Positions 41,271 to 49,612 of a stretch of DNA of 64,000 nt are shown in pieces. The stretch spans positions 62,001-126,000 of the forward strand of contig CAZUMW010000003.1 of NCBI GenBank assembly GCA_964621615.1, read 5' to 3'. A program made the position numbers and the translations under genes. The DNA comes from CAZUMW01 sp964621615. Its GTDB lineage: Bacteria; Desulfobacterota; WTBG01; CAIYCZ01; CAIRTM01. The notes under the pieces were generated by a model. It did not search any database and was not told where the DNA came from. It saw nothing but the letters and a program-made list of their open reading frames with translations. Every line of letters starts with the position of its first letter. The first letter of the stretch is position 1.

Positions 41271-42935
41271 TTATTCAGACTGGCTTTCCTCCCGGAGGGC
41301 GCGGCGCAATTTTTTTCCGGCGATGTTTGTGGGGATCTGATCTGTTATGAGGACTTTTTTGGGCACTTTGTATTTAACCAGATGCTCTTTACAGAAAGAA
41401 ATGATTTCATCAGAGGACACTGTTTGCCCGCTTTTCGTCACGACATAGGCAAGCACCCGCTCGCCGCGCAGCTTGTCCGGTATGCCGATCACGGCGGCAT
41501 CGGCGATGCCGGGGTGCGTTATGAGAAACTCTTCAATTTCTCGCGGGTAAATATTGAACCCTTCGGAAATAATCATATCTTTTTTCCGCTCCGCAATGAA
41601 GTAATAGCCCTCCTCGTCCCGGTAGGCGATGTCTCCGGTAAAAAGCCAGCCGCTCTGCAGCGTTTCTCCGGTTTCGTCCTCTTTGTTCCAGTAGCCCTGC
41701 ATAACCTGCGGCCCCTTCAGGCACAGCTCTCCCGCCGCTCCGTCCGGAAGGGGTTCGCCGGTTTCTATGTCGACGATTTTGCACCGGGTGTCATCAAGAG
41801 GCAGGCCGATGCTGCCTATTTTTCGCTTCCCCCGGATCGGGTTGCAGTGGGAGACCGGTGATGATTCTGACAGCCCGTACCCTTCGAGAATGATACCGCC
41901 TGTTGCCGCTTCGAACTCTTCCAGCACGGTGTCGGGCAGGGGAGCTGCACCGGAAAGGCAGAACCGGATGCTGGATATGTCATATTTTTTTATGTCTTTA
42001 TAGGTGTTCAGCACGCTGTATATGCTGGGTATGCCGGGCAGCACGGTTGCGCGGTACTGGGTTATGCCCTTGAGAATATCTTTTGCGGCAAATTTGGGAA
42101 ATATGATCATGGTTGCGCCGATTGAGACGGGAAGATTCATGGCAACGGACAGCCCGTAGGTGTGAAAAAACGGGAGCACGGAAATAAAAATTTCCTCTCC
42201 CTCACGAATATCGACATACCAGTTGCGCATTTGCCGGTTGTTGCTGATAATATTGCTGTGTGAGAGCATCGCCCCTTTTGCAATGCCGGTGGTGCCCCCC
42301 GTATACTGCAGCATGGCGATATCATCGCTGTCTGCCTGCGTTTTGTTTCCGGCGGCCCGGTATTTTTTTAATAGGGAATGGAAGTCATACAGGCCGGCCT
42401 TTTCCTCAATGCGTATCTTAGAGGTTTCTTTTTGCGCAATTATGGGGTAGACTAATTTTTTCATCCGCGGCAGGAAATCCTGTATTTTACCGACAACAAC
42501 CCGTTTGAGCGGCACGTCATCCTGTACGGCGGCGATCCGCGAATACAGCAGATCCAGGGTAATCACGGTTTCGGCACCGGAATCCTTGATATAGTAGGCA
42601 AGCTCCTGCTCGTTGTAGAGGGGATTCGCCGGAACAACAATGCCGCCGGAAAGCAGGACTGCGTAATAGGAGATGATAAAATGCGGGCAGTTCGGGAGAA
42701 AGAGAAGCACTCTGTCTCCTTTCTGTACCCCCAGGCTCTGCAGGGCGCCCGCAAGCCGCCCGGCGGAGTCCTGCAGCTGCCGGTAGGTGAGCGTGAAGCC
42801 CTCGAATACCAGGGCTGCCTTGTCCGGATAGGCTTTGGCTGTTTTTGCAAGCAGCTCGGGAATGAGCATGTGCGGATACTGTTTTTTTGCCTGATCGGCA
42901 ACACCGGCTGGCGGCGGGCTGCTGTTGCTGTTCAC
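41271..42935 (-). CDS. Long-chain acyl-CoA ligase (FadD type)
   Basis: 554 aa AMP-binding enzyme: P-loop LQYTGGTTGIAKGAMLSHSN, YGLSESSPVSHCNP, GWLFTGDIAYRDEEGYYFIA, ERKKDMIISEGFNIYPREIE, and the C-terminal catalytic lysine in PTNIAGKKLRRALRE. Activates fatty acids to acyl-CoA using ATP. It precedes comEC by 39 bp on the same strand. Likely works with the acyl-CoA dehydrogenase/Etf genes at 27-31 kb and the hydroxyacyl-CoA dehydrogenase at 47 kb. Confidence 0.93.
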   Translation of the reverse strand: MNSNSSPPPAGVADQAKKQYPHMLIPELLAKTAKAYPDKAALVFEGFTLTYRQLQDSAGRLAGALQSLGVQKGDRVLLFLPNCPHFIISYYAVLLSGGIVVPANPLYNEQELAYYIKDSGAETVITLDLLYSRIAAVQDDVPLKRVVVGKIQDFLPRMKKLVYPIIAQKETSKIRIEEKAGLYDFHSLLKKYRAAGNKTQADSDDIAMLQYTGGTTGIAKGAMLSHSNIISNNRQMRNWYVDIREGEEIFISVLPFFHTYGLSVAMNLPVSIGATMIIFPKFAAKDILKGITQYRATVLPGIPSIYSVLNTYKDIKKYDISSIRFCLSGAAPLPDTVLEEFEAATGGIILEGYGLSESSPVSHCNPIRGKRKIGSIGLPLDDTRCKIVDIETGEPLPDGAAGELCLKGPQVMQGYWNKEDETGETLQSGWLFTGDIAYRDEEGYYFIAERKKDMIISEGFNIYPREIEEFLITHPGIADAAVIGIPDKLRGERVLAYVVTKSGQTVSSDEIISFCKEHLVKYKVPKKVLITDQIPTNIAGKKLRRALREESQSE

Positions 42936-43034
42936 GGGAGTCTCCCTGGAGTTCGCGTTTGCCGTGGTAATATTTTATAACACTTTATACATTTGCGCGC
43001 TGAAATCAAGAGTTTTGTTGTAACCGTGCCTGCA

Positions 43035-44573
43035 ATGAACAGATTCCTTATCTTCATAACAAAGCGGGAAACGCTTCTTGCGACAGCCTCGGGGTGCGCT
43101 CTTGCCGCAGCATTTCCGTCTGTTAATGTGTATCTGCTTGGGTGGGTATGCCTTGTTCCCCTGCTTGTTGCATCACACGGGAAAACGCCCCGGGATGGTT
43201 TTGTGCTGGGTCTGGTGTGCGGCTTCGTGTTTCACCTGGGGCTTATTTACTGGGTGGTGGTGTCAATGAGCACGTACGGCGGCGTGCCGCTTGCCGTTTC
43301 GCTTCTGGTGCTGCTCGCCTTTTGTCTTGTGCTGTCTGTGTTTACGGCTGTGCCGGTGTGGGCCGGCTGTTATGTGCATCAGCGGTGCGGGTGGTACCCG
43401 TTTGTAACGCTCCCTTTTTTCTGGACTGCATCCGAGCATGTCAAATCGTGGCTTCTTACCGGGTTTCCCTGGGATAATCTCGGCTATTGCCAGTATCGCC
43501 TTTTGCCGGTGATCCAGTGCGCCGACATTACGGGCGTGTACGGCGTCAGCTTTGCGCTGGTTGCGGTCAACTGCTGTGTGGCCGCCCTGTTTTATGTGAA
43601 GCATATCTCCAGGCCGTCCGTGCCTGTTGTCCTGCTCCTTCCGGTGGTTATTCCGTGCGCTCTGTGGTGGTACGGCACCAGCAAGCTTGCTGCCGGTGGC
43701 GGCAGCGAAGGCGCTGAGATACGCGTCGGGATTGTTCAGCCGAGCATCCCTCAGAGCATAAAATGGGATCCGGCCTACCTTGATGAGTCCATGGCGGCCT
43801 ATTCCCGCCTGACAGAGCGCCTGGTGTCGAAAAATGTCGACCTCATTGTGTGGCCTGAGTCCGCAACCCCGTTTTTTTTCGAGGCCGAGCCGGTGTATCA
43901 GCATACAGTTGCCGACGGTGCGGAAAAGACGGGCGCCTACATTCTGTTCGGAAGCCCCTCATGGCAGGATGTTTCCGGTGAAAAGCGCTTTTACAACAGC
44001 GCGTACGTGCTCAGCCCCGAGCGGGTGATCACCGACAAATACGATAAGGTCCATCTTGTGCCCTATGGCGAATATGTGCCTTTTAAGAGCATATTTCCTT
44101 TTATTCACCGGCTTGTTGCCGGTGTCGGTGATTTCAGCCCCGGGCGTGCGGTGAAGAACCTTTGTATACCGCAGGGCTGTTTTGCTGCGCCGATCTGCTA
44201 TGAAATAATATTTCCGGACCTTGTCAGGCGCTTTGTGGCCAAGGGTGCGGATTTTATTGTCAACATAACCAACGATGCCTGGTTCGGCAGGACCAGCGCG
44301 CCCGCGCAGCATCTGTCAGCGGCTGTGCTTCGCGCGGTGGAAAACCGCCGCTATGTGGTGCGCTGCGCCAACACGGGGATAAGCGCTGTTATTGACCCTG
44401 CGGGCCGCATTCGTCAGCGCAGCGGGCTCTTTACTCAGGAGGTACTTCTTGATACCATAGTATGCAGAAGCGATACATCCGTTTATTCTCTTTTCGGGGA
44501 TGTGTTCCCGCTTGGCTGCTGCGCAGCGAGCATTGCTTTTCTGCTCGCGGCATACAGGAAAAGACGCTATTAG
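43035..44573 (+). CDS. lnt: Apolipoprotein N-acyltransferase
   Basis: 512 aa from ATG 43035 (MNRFLIFITKRETLL). The N-terminal half is membrane-spanning, with FFWTASEHVKSWLLTGFPWD. The C-terminal nitrilase domain carries the triad: Glu in IVWPESATPFFFE, Lys in DKVHLVPYGEYVPF, and Cys in APICYEIIFPDLVRR. It adds the third acyl chain to lipoproteins in the inner membrane, which supports an outer-membrane-bearing cell. Start of lnt-prfB-HD gene row. The ~100 bp upstream, shared with the divergent acyl-CoA ligase gene, is AT-rich. Confidence 0.95.
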   Translation: MNRFLIFITKRETLLATASGCALAAAFPSVNVYLLGWVCLVPLLVASHGKTPRDGFVLGLVCGFVFHLGLIYWVVVSMSTYGGVPLAVSLLVLLAFCLVLSVFTAVPVWAGCYVHQRCGWYPFVTLPFFWTASEHVKSWLLTGFPWDNLGYCQYRLLPVIQCADITGVYGVSFALVAVNCCVAALFYVKHISRPSVPVVLLLPVVIPCALWWYGTSKLAAGGGSEGAEIRVGIVQPSIPQSIKWDPAYLDESMAAYSRLTERLVSKNVDLIVWPESATPFFFEAEPVYQHTVADGAEKTGAYILFGSPSWQDVSGEKRFYNSAYVLSPERVITDKYDKVHLVPYGEYVPFKSIFPFIHRLVAGVGDFSPGRAVKNLCIPQGCFAAPICYEIIFPDLVRRFVAKGADFIVNITNDAWFGRTSAPAQHLSAAVLRAVENRRYVVRCANTGISAVIDPAGRIRQRSGLFTQEVLLDTIVCRSDTSVYSLFGDVFPLGCCAASIAFLLAAYRKRRY

Positions 44574-44614
44574 AAAGACTGTAGTGATAATGCATATACG
44601 GAGGGACAAAGCTG

Positions 44615-45707
44615 ATGAATGCACAGTGGGGTGAAACAATCGACGCTCTTCAAAAAAGAATGGAAGCCATACGAGGGTATCTTTGAAATACCTGACAAGA
44701 AGAAGCGCCTTTCGGAATATGAAAAGATAATGGCAGAGCCTGATCTGTGGGAGGATCAGAAGAAAGCCCAAAAGGTTACCAGAGACAGAAAGGCGGTTGA
44801 GAGCGTTCTGAAGCAGTGGGACCGCCTGGAGGAATCAATGGAAGAGTGCCGGGTTTTGCTTGAGCTTGCCGAGGAGGAAGATGCGGGCGAAGAGCTTGAC
44901 CAGGATATTCAGGAAGCGGTTCGGGATCTGGAAAGCTGCATCGAGGAGCTTGAGTTCAAGAAAATGCTCGGCGGCGAGAGCGATTTCAACGATGCCATCG
45001 TCAGCATCAACGCCGGCGCAGGAGGCACAGAGGCTCAGGACTGGGCAGACATGCTGTTTCGCATGTATCTGCGCTGGGGGGAAAAGAAAAATTTCAGCAC
45101 GGCGGTGATGGATATGCTGCCCGGTGATGAGGCGGGCATCAAAAATGTAACCTTTACGGTAGGCGGCGATTATGCGTTCGGCTATCTCAAGGCTGAAGTC
45201 GGCGTGCACCGGCTGGTTCGCATATCGCCCTTTGACGCCGGTGCCCGACGCCATACGTCGTTCGCATCGGTGTTTGTGTATCCTGATGTTGAGGATGATA
45301 TTGATATCCATATCGAGGACAAGGATCTCAGAGTCGATACCTACCGGGCAAGCGGCGCCGGAGGCCAGCACGTTAACAAAACCGATTCGGCGGTACGTAT
45401 AACGCACATCCCGACAGGCATTATAGTTCAGTGCCAGAATGAGCGCTCGCAGCATATGAACCGCTCCATGGCAATGAAAATACTCAAAGCGCGCCTGCAT
45501 GAGCTTGAAATGAAGGAGCGTGAAAAAGAAGTGGAGAAAATGCATTCCTCCAAGAAGCAGATTGCGTGGGGGAGTCAGATCCGCTCATATGTCATGCAGC
45601 CGTATCGCCTTGTCAAAGATCACCGTACCGATGTTGAAAAGGGAAATGTAGACGCTGTGCTGGACGGCGATATTGACGAGTTTATTACCGCATATTTGAT
45701 GAACTGA
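44615..45707 (+). CDS. prfB: Peptide chain release factor 2 (programmed +1 frameshift)
   Basis: Starts at ATG 44615 with GGAGGG upstream. The zero frame reads MNAQWGETIDALQKRMEAIR, then GYL, then TGA at 44684-44686. A +1 shift at CTT-T continues with EIPDKKKRLSEYEKIMAEPD to the stop at 45707, giving ~363 aa. RF2 motifs: RISPFDAGARRHTSFASV (anticodon-like SPF) and GAGGQHVNKTDSAVRITH (GGQ). Recognises UGA and UAA. Full-length protein must be made by the frameshift, which autoregulates RF2 levels. It lies 41 bp after lnt. Confidence 0.96.
44673..44686 (+). promoter_or_regulatory. RF2 programmed +1 frameshift site
   Basis: CGA GGG TAT CTT TGA: in-frame UGA preceded by the slippery CUU and a purine-rich GAGGG that can act as the internal Shine-Dalgarno at the spacing used in E. 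coli prfB (AGGGGGUAUCUUUGA). Confidence 0.93.
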
Positions 45708-45769
45708 TCGGACAATGCCGGCTGTCCAGCGTCCGGGTGCCTGCGTCAGCCGTCCGGGGAGTACGTGGT

Positions 45770-46354
45770 ATGTACAATATAGCTAATTTTTTGTTTGAAG
45801 TCGGGATGCTGAAGAAGACGCCGCGCACCGGGCACCAGTTTCTGGGCTCGGGCAGCGAGTCGGTCGCCGAGCACGCATTCAGAGTTGCCTGCATCGGGTA
45901 TGCGCTTGCACAACTGGACGGTGACGCTGAGGAAAGCAGGGTGATAAAGCTGTGTCTGCTTCATGACATACACGAAGCCCGCACCGGCGATCTCAACTAT
46001 ATGAATAAAAAGTATGTAACGGCTGATGAGGGCCGGGCGGTGAGCGATGTGGCTGAAACACTGCCGTTCGGGGACGATCTCAAAGATGTTATCAGGGAGT
46101 TCAATGAAGGAGAGTCCCCCGAGTCGCTGCTGGCAAATGATGCTGACCAGCTGGATCTGATCCTAATGCTTAAAGAGCACAAGGACCTCGGGAATAAATA
46201 TGCCGATGAGTGGATTGCCTTTGCGCTGAAGCGGCTTAAAACGGAGGTTGCCCGAAAGCTGGCCGATGAGATATTAAGAACCGATTCGGCCCAGTGGTGG
46301 TTTCATGACAAAAGCGACTGGTGGGTGAGCGGCGGCAACCCGCGCCTGAAGTGA
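45770..46354 (+). CDS. HD-domain phosphohydrolase (YfbR/HDDC2-like 5'-deoxynucleotidase)
   Basis: 194 aa from ATG 45770, with GGGGAG upstream. HD ligands: SVAEHAFRVACIG (His), CLLHDIHEARTGDLNYMNKK (HD), and LANDADQLDLILMLKEH (Asp). The early FLFEVGMLKKTPRTGHQFLG fits the YfbR/HDDC2 subgroup that hydrolyses deoxynucleoside monophosphates. It is the third gene of the lnt-prfB row, 62 bp after prfB. Confidence 0.88.
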   Translation: MYNIANFLFEVGMLKKTPRTGHQFLGSGSESVAEHAFRVACIGYALAQLDGDAEESRVIKLCLLHDIHEARTGDLNYMNKKYVTADEGRAVSDVAETLPFGDDLKDVIREFNEGESPESLLANDADQLDLILMLKEHKDLGNKYADEWIAFALKRLKTEVARKLADEILRTDSAQWWFHDKSDWWVSGGNPRLK

Positions 46355-46380
46355 GGCTTCAGGCGAAAATGCAATCGGAT

Positions 46381-47067
46381 CTACTGGAGCCGCTCAAGCT
46401 CCTCAAGCACCTCCGGAGGAATCTGATCTTTCATGTCCTCGGGCACTGCCTCTTTAAACATTTTTAACACTTCACCCGGATCGGGCTCCGCACCCTCCTC
46501 AAGCTGCGCTTTGAGCACCTTATCCATTATTTTAAGAAAGTTTTCCTGAATTTTTGCAGTTTCTTCGCTGTCAAGCGCAGGGGGGAACCGTTCGGGTACG
46601 GGCTCCGGATCCGGCTCCCGGGCCGGGGGTGATCTTCGAGCAGTGCTGTGAGTGCTGCCGCCTCCCCTGGTGAGATGGCGCTCGCCGCCTTTTTTGCCGA
46701 TGAGATCCAGCTCGGCGATCCGCGTTCCGTTATCGTTGGTTTCAAAGTGAATGAGATGGTTGGGTATATCGGTCACGCGCAGTATGCGCTTTATAGCGGT
46801 TCGCATGGGCAGCTTTTCAAACCGTATGCTTACCGGGACTTCGGAAAACACCTCCCCATGCACAATAATTTTAATCCCGCAGCATTCCCCGATTTCCTTC
46901 ATCAGGTCTTCCCCCCGCACATCCCGGGCGCTAACTGACAGGAATCCGTCGCTGCAGGTTACCATGTCCTCTTCGCCGCCCTCTGCAGCGAAGGACGTTA
47001 CAATCATTGTGAACAAAACCAGGGCCGACAGGGCAGCGGCGCCCGCACGATCCAGCACGTACTGCAT
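46381..47067 (-). CDS. Exported protein with secretin/TonB short N-terminal (STN) domain
   Basis: 228 aa from ATG 47067 with GCGGAG upstream. Signal peptide (LSALVLFTMIVTSFAAEG). Residues ~40-110 are an STN-like domain: FLSVSARDVRGEDLMKEIGE, ... GIKIIVHGEVFSEVPVSIRF, EKLPMRTAIKRILRVTDIPN. The rest is a low-complexity Pro/Glu-rich linker and a helical end. STN domains normally head secretins or TonB receptors; here no channel domain follows. It may be a periplasmic accessory protein. It is convergent with the HD gene. Confidence 0.78.
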   Translation of the reverse strand: MQYVLDRAGAAALSALVLFTMIVTSFAAEGGEEDMVTCSDGFLSVSARDVRGEDLMKEIGECCGIKIIVHGEVFSEVPVSIRFEKLPMRTAIKRILRVTDIPNHLIHFETNDNGTRIAELDLIGKKGGERHLTRGGGSTHSTARRSPPAREPDPEPVPERFPPALDSEETAKIQENFLKIMDKVLKAQLEEGAEPDPGEVLKMFKEAVPEDMKDQIPPEVLEELERLQ

Positions 47068-47183
47068 AATACGATCTCCGCTATGGTGATACATCAGTGT
47101 TAATCTTCACATTGAGCATATGTTAGTATAGCATACCTGCTGTTTCAGAGCTAATAACCGGTATGTGCCGGTACATGTGATCA

Positions 47184-48083
47184 TCAGGACTTTCTGCTTC
47201 CGTCCTTGTTGTACTCATAAAATCCCCGAAATGTTTTTCTGCCCAGATGCCCGACTTCAACAAGGCTCATAAGCAGCGGGCATGGCCGGTACTTGGGATC
47301 CTGAAAGCCGTTGTAGAGGGCCTGCTGCATCGACAGCACCACGTCCAGCCCGATAAAGTCCGACAGCTCAAGGGGCCCCATCGGATGGTTCATTCCCAGC
47401 TTCATGGCGGTATCTATTTCCTCTTTTGTGGACACTCCCTGATAGAGACAAAAAATGGCCTCGTTAATGAGGGTTTGGATGAGCCTGCTGGTAATAAAGC
47501 AGGGGCTGTCGGAAACGGTGATAGGGGTTTTTCCCATTTTTATTGACAGCTCTTTTACCACCGCATAGCTGTCATCAGACGTGGCCGGCGTTTTTATTAT
47601 TTCCAGAAGGCGCATTTTCTGGGCCGGGTACATGAAATGCATTCCGAGCACTTTGTCCGGGCGCTGCGTGTTGTTGGCAAGCTTGCCGAGACGGACCGAG
47701 CTTGTGTTGGTCGTGAGAATGGTATGCGGGGGGCATATCTTATCCAGGTTCGAAAAAATATCGACTTTGACGGCCTCGTTCTCAACCGCGGCTTCGATGA
47801 CGTAGTCGGCTGCCTCAAAGCTATCATACTCTTTCTGATATGAAATGCGCGAAAGAATGCTGTCAACCTCATTTTTTTTTATTTTACCAAGCTCGTGCGC
47901 GCGCACGATATTCTGCTCTATTTCTTTCTGTGATTTTTTAAGCATCTCCTCATACGGCTCAACAACAACGGCGCTGTAGCCGGTTTGCGCAACGACCTGT
48001 GTGATTCCCTTGCCCATCTGGCCGGCGCCGATCACGCCGATTGTTTTGATTTTCTGCAGTGAAGGAGTGCGTGATTTTGCCAT
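47184..48083 (-). CDS. hbd: 3-hydroxybutyryl/3-hydroxyacyl-CoA dehydrogenase
   Basis: 299 aa with AAAGGA upstream of ATG 48083. NAD site TIGVIGAGQMGKGITQVVAQ; catalytic His in VLGMHFMYPAQ; C-terminal domain with NEAIFCLYQGVSTKEEIDTA, MKLGMNHPMGPLELSDFIGL and the closing GRKTFRGFYEY. Length is that of the free-standing Hbd of butyrate/beta-oxidation pathways. Interconverts acetoacetyl- and 3-hydroxybutyryl-CoA. Own promoter with a ~145-nt leader containing a hairpin. Confidence 0.95.
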   Translation of the reverse strand: MAKSRTPSLQKIKTIGVIGAGQMGKGITQVVAQTGYSAVVVEPYEEMLKKSQKEIEQNIVRAHELGKIKKNEVDSILSRISYQKEYDSFEAADYVIEAAVENEAVKVDIFSNLDKICPPHTILTTNTSSVRLGKLANNTQRPDKVLGMHFMYPAQKMRLLEIIKTPATSDDSYAVVKELSIKMGKTPITVSDSPCFITSRLIQTLINEAIFCLYQGVSTKEEIDTAMKLGMNHPMGPLELSDFIGLDVVLSMQQALYNGFQDPKYRPCPLLMSLVEVGHLGRKTFRGFYEYNKDGSRKS

Positions 48084-48228
48084 TGTGCTGTGTCCTTTCT
48101 ATTTCACGAATATAACGTTCAGAAAGCCGGTTTATATATGAGCATCAGCGTTGCGCTGACGGTGCTGCTGATCGAGTCGCAGAGAGCACGATCAGCCCCT
48201 TATGCCTGTCAAACAGAACAAGTGAATT

Positions 48229-48256
48229 AGTATAATTAATAGCTGTCGCTTGTCAA
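48229..48256 (-). promoter_or_regulatory. Sigma-70 promoter of hbd with long leader
   Basis: TTGACA (48251-48256), 16-bp spacer, TATACT (48229-48234) on the minus strand. The ~145-nt leader contains an 8-bp stem GCTGATCG/CGATCAGC (loop 14 nt, ~48166-48195), possibly regulatory. Confidence 0.7.
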
Positions 48257-48287
48257 ACAAAAAAATAAGTAATTCTCATGGATTGTC

Positions 48288-48869
48288 TTATTCGGACTGC
48301 TGCTCCCGGCCGGCGGCGGCAAAAAAGTCAAACACCGTTCTGCCGTAGCGGCGGGTCTGCAGACAGCTCAGCGCAGGGGGCGGCTGCGTTTGCACCTCTG
48401 CGGTTTCTCGCTGGACGACAACGGTTCCTCCAGGGCAGAGAAGCGGCTGCCGGGAAATGGCATTAATTGATTTTTGCTGCAGGTTTTGTCCGTATGGGGG
48501 GGCCACGATGATTATATCAAAGGGCGTTTCACTGCGGGCAAGACGGGGAATGATTTCAAGGCAGTTTCCGGTATAGACACGTATGGTGTGGGCTGTATCC
48601 AGCGTGAGTGCATTGTGGCGGATGATGTCGGCTGTTTTTTTTCTGAGCTCGATAACAGCTGCATAGGCTGCGCCGTTTGACAGCAGCTCAAAGGCGATTG
48701 CTCCCGATCCGCCGTAACAGTCAAGCACCCGTGCTCCCCGCAACGCCGGTCGAAGCACATCCGCAAGGCTTTTTCGTACGCGGGTCAGTAAGGGCCGCGT
48801 TGATGATCCTTCCGGCGTATGAATTTTTCTGCCCCGGAATGTGCCGGATGTTATGTGAATGGTTCCCAT
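48288..48869 (-). CDS. rsmD: 16S rRNA (guanine966-N2)-methyltransferase RsmD
   Basis: 193 aa. RsmD pattern: HITSGTFRGRKIHTPEGSST, RPLLTRVRKSLADVL (RPTxxRVRExLFNxL), VLDCYGGSGAIAFELLSNGA (motif I). Motif IV, usually DPPY or NPPY, reads VAPPYGQNL, so the first residue is Ala. That Asp/Asn positions the target amino group, so activity may be altered or lost. Start at ATG 48869. Confidence 0.88.
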   Translation of the reverse strand: MGTIHITSGTFRGRKIHTPEGSSTRPLLTRVRKSLADVLRPALRGARVLDCYGGSGAIAFELLSNGAAYAAVIELRKKTADIIRHNALTLDTAHTIRVYTGNCLEIIPRLARSETPFDIIIVAPPYGQNLQQKSINAISRQPLLCPGGTVVVQRETAEVQTQPPPALSCLQTRRYGRTVFDFFAAAGREQQSE

Positions 48870-49228
48870 GAGGGCGTGCCTGCTGTTTTGCTGATGTGTA
48901 ACATTTTTATTGTTTTCATGAAGCTTCTTAATGCCTGCCCCCGCCGCCCTGTTTTCGTGTCTCCGTTGCGCTGGACACTATTTCCCGCTCCGGAAACCCA
49001 ACTGGCCGGTGCGCACTGGTGCTGCATATTGTGCAAAACTTTGCGCAGTTCGGGGTCCGCTCAGCATAAGCCTCTGCGCGTCTTTTGGTAAAAATAAAAG
49101 CTATTACAGTTGTTTAGGTTTGTGCCGGCATGTTGGCATCTCAGGTGCAATAGCATATTACTGCCCGGGCAATACTCCATGCAGCGCTGCAAAGAACAGA
49201 TCAGTTCAAACAGCCACAGGAGGTTGCC
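48870..49228. other. Gene-free stretch between divergent rsmD and J-domain genes
   Basis: About 360 bp. Frames here lack ribosome sites and similarity. An AT-rich patch (49088-49105) may belong to a promoter, but no convincing box pair was seen. No RNA gene recognised. Confidence 0.4.
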
Positions 49229-49522
49229 ATGTATAAAAAACACGATATATATACGCTGCTTAACCTTACCCCCGATTCCTCAGCGGAAACGGTTAAAAAA
49301 ACATTCAGAGCGTTTGCAAAAAGCAACCACCCGGACTTTTTCCCGGGTGACCCGGAAAAGGAGGAGCGGTTTAAAACAGTCAATGCAGCCTATCAGGGCT
49401 GGAAGCTGATACAGCGTACCGCGGAACAGATCAGAAGACTGCGCCGCGACACCGGAGGCTGCCCGGCCTATGCCGCACAAGGGCGTCAGCAGCGCACACA
49501 CCACATTAACTGCTGGGCGTGA
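49229..49522 (+). CDS. Small J-domain (DnaJ-like) protein
   Basis: 97 aa with AGGAGG 7 bp before the ATG. Residues 4-62 are a J domain: DIYTLLNLTPDSSAETVKKT, FRAFAKSNHPDFFPGDPEKE with the HPD motif that stimulates Hsp70 ATPase, and ERFKTVNAAYQGW. The last ~35 residues are a short basic tail without a G/F region or zinc fingers. It is likely a specialised co-chaperone; client unknown. Confidence 0.85.
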   Translation: MYKKHDIYTLLNLTPDSSAETVKKTFRAFAKSNHPDFFPGDPEKEERFKTVNAAYQGWKLIQRTAEQIRRLRRDTGGCPAYAAQGRQQRTHHINCWA

Positions 49523-49612
49523 AACGGCTTCGCAATGCCCTTTATTATGCAGCAGGGTGCACGGTTATGCACAGCGCGGAACCAATAAGCAGCCCGGGAT
49601 TGGGTGTCACCC

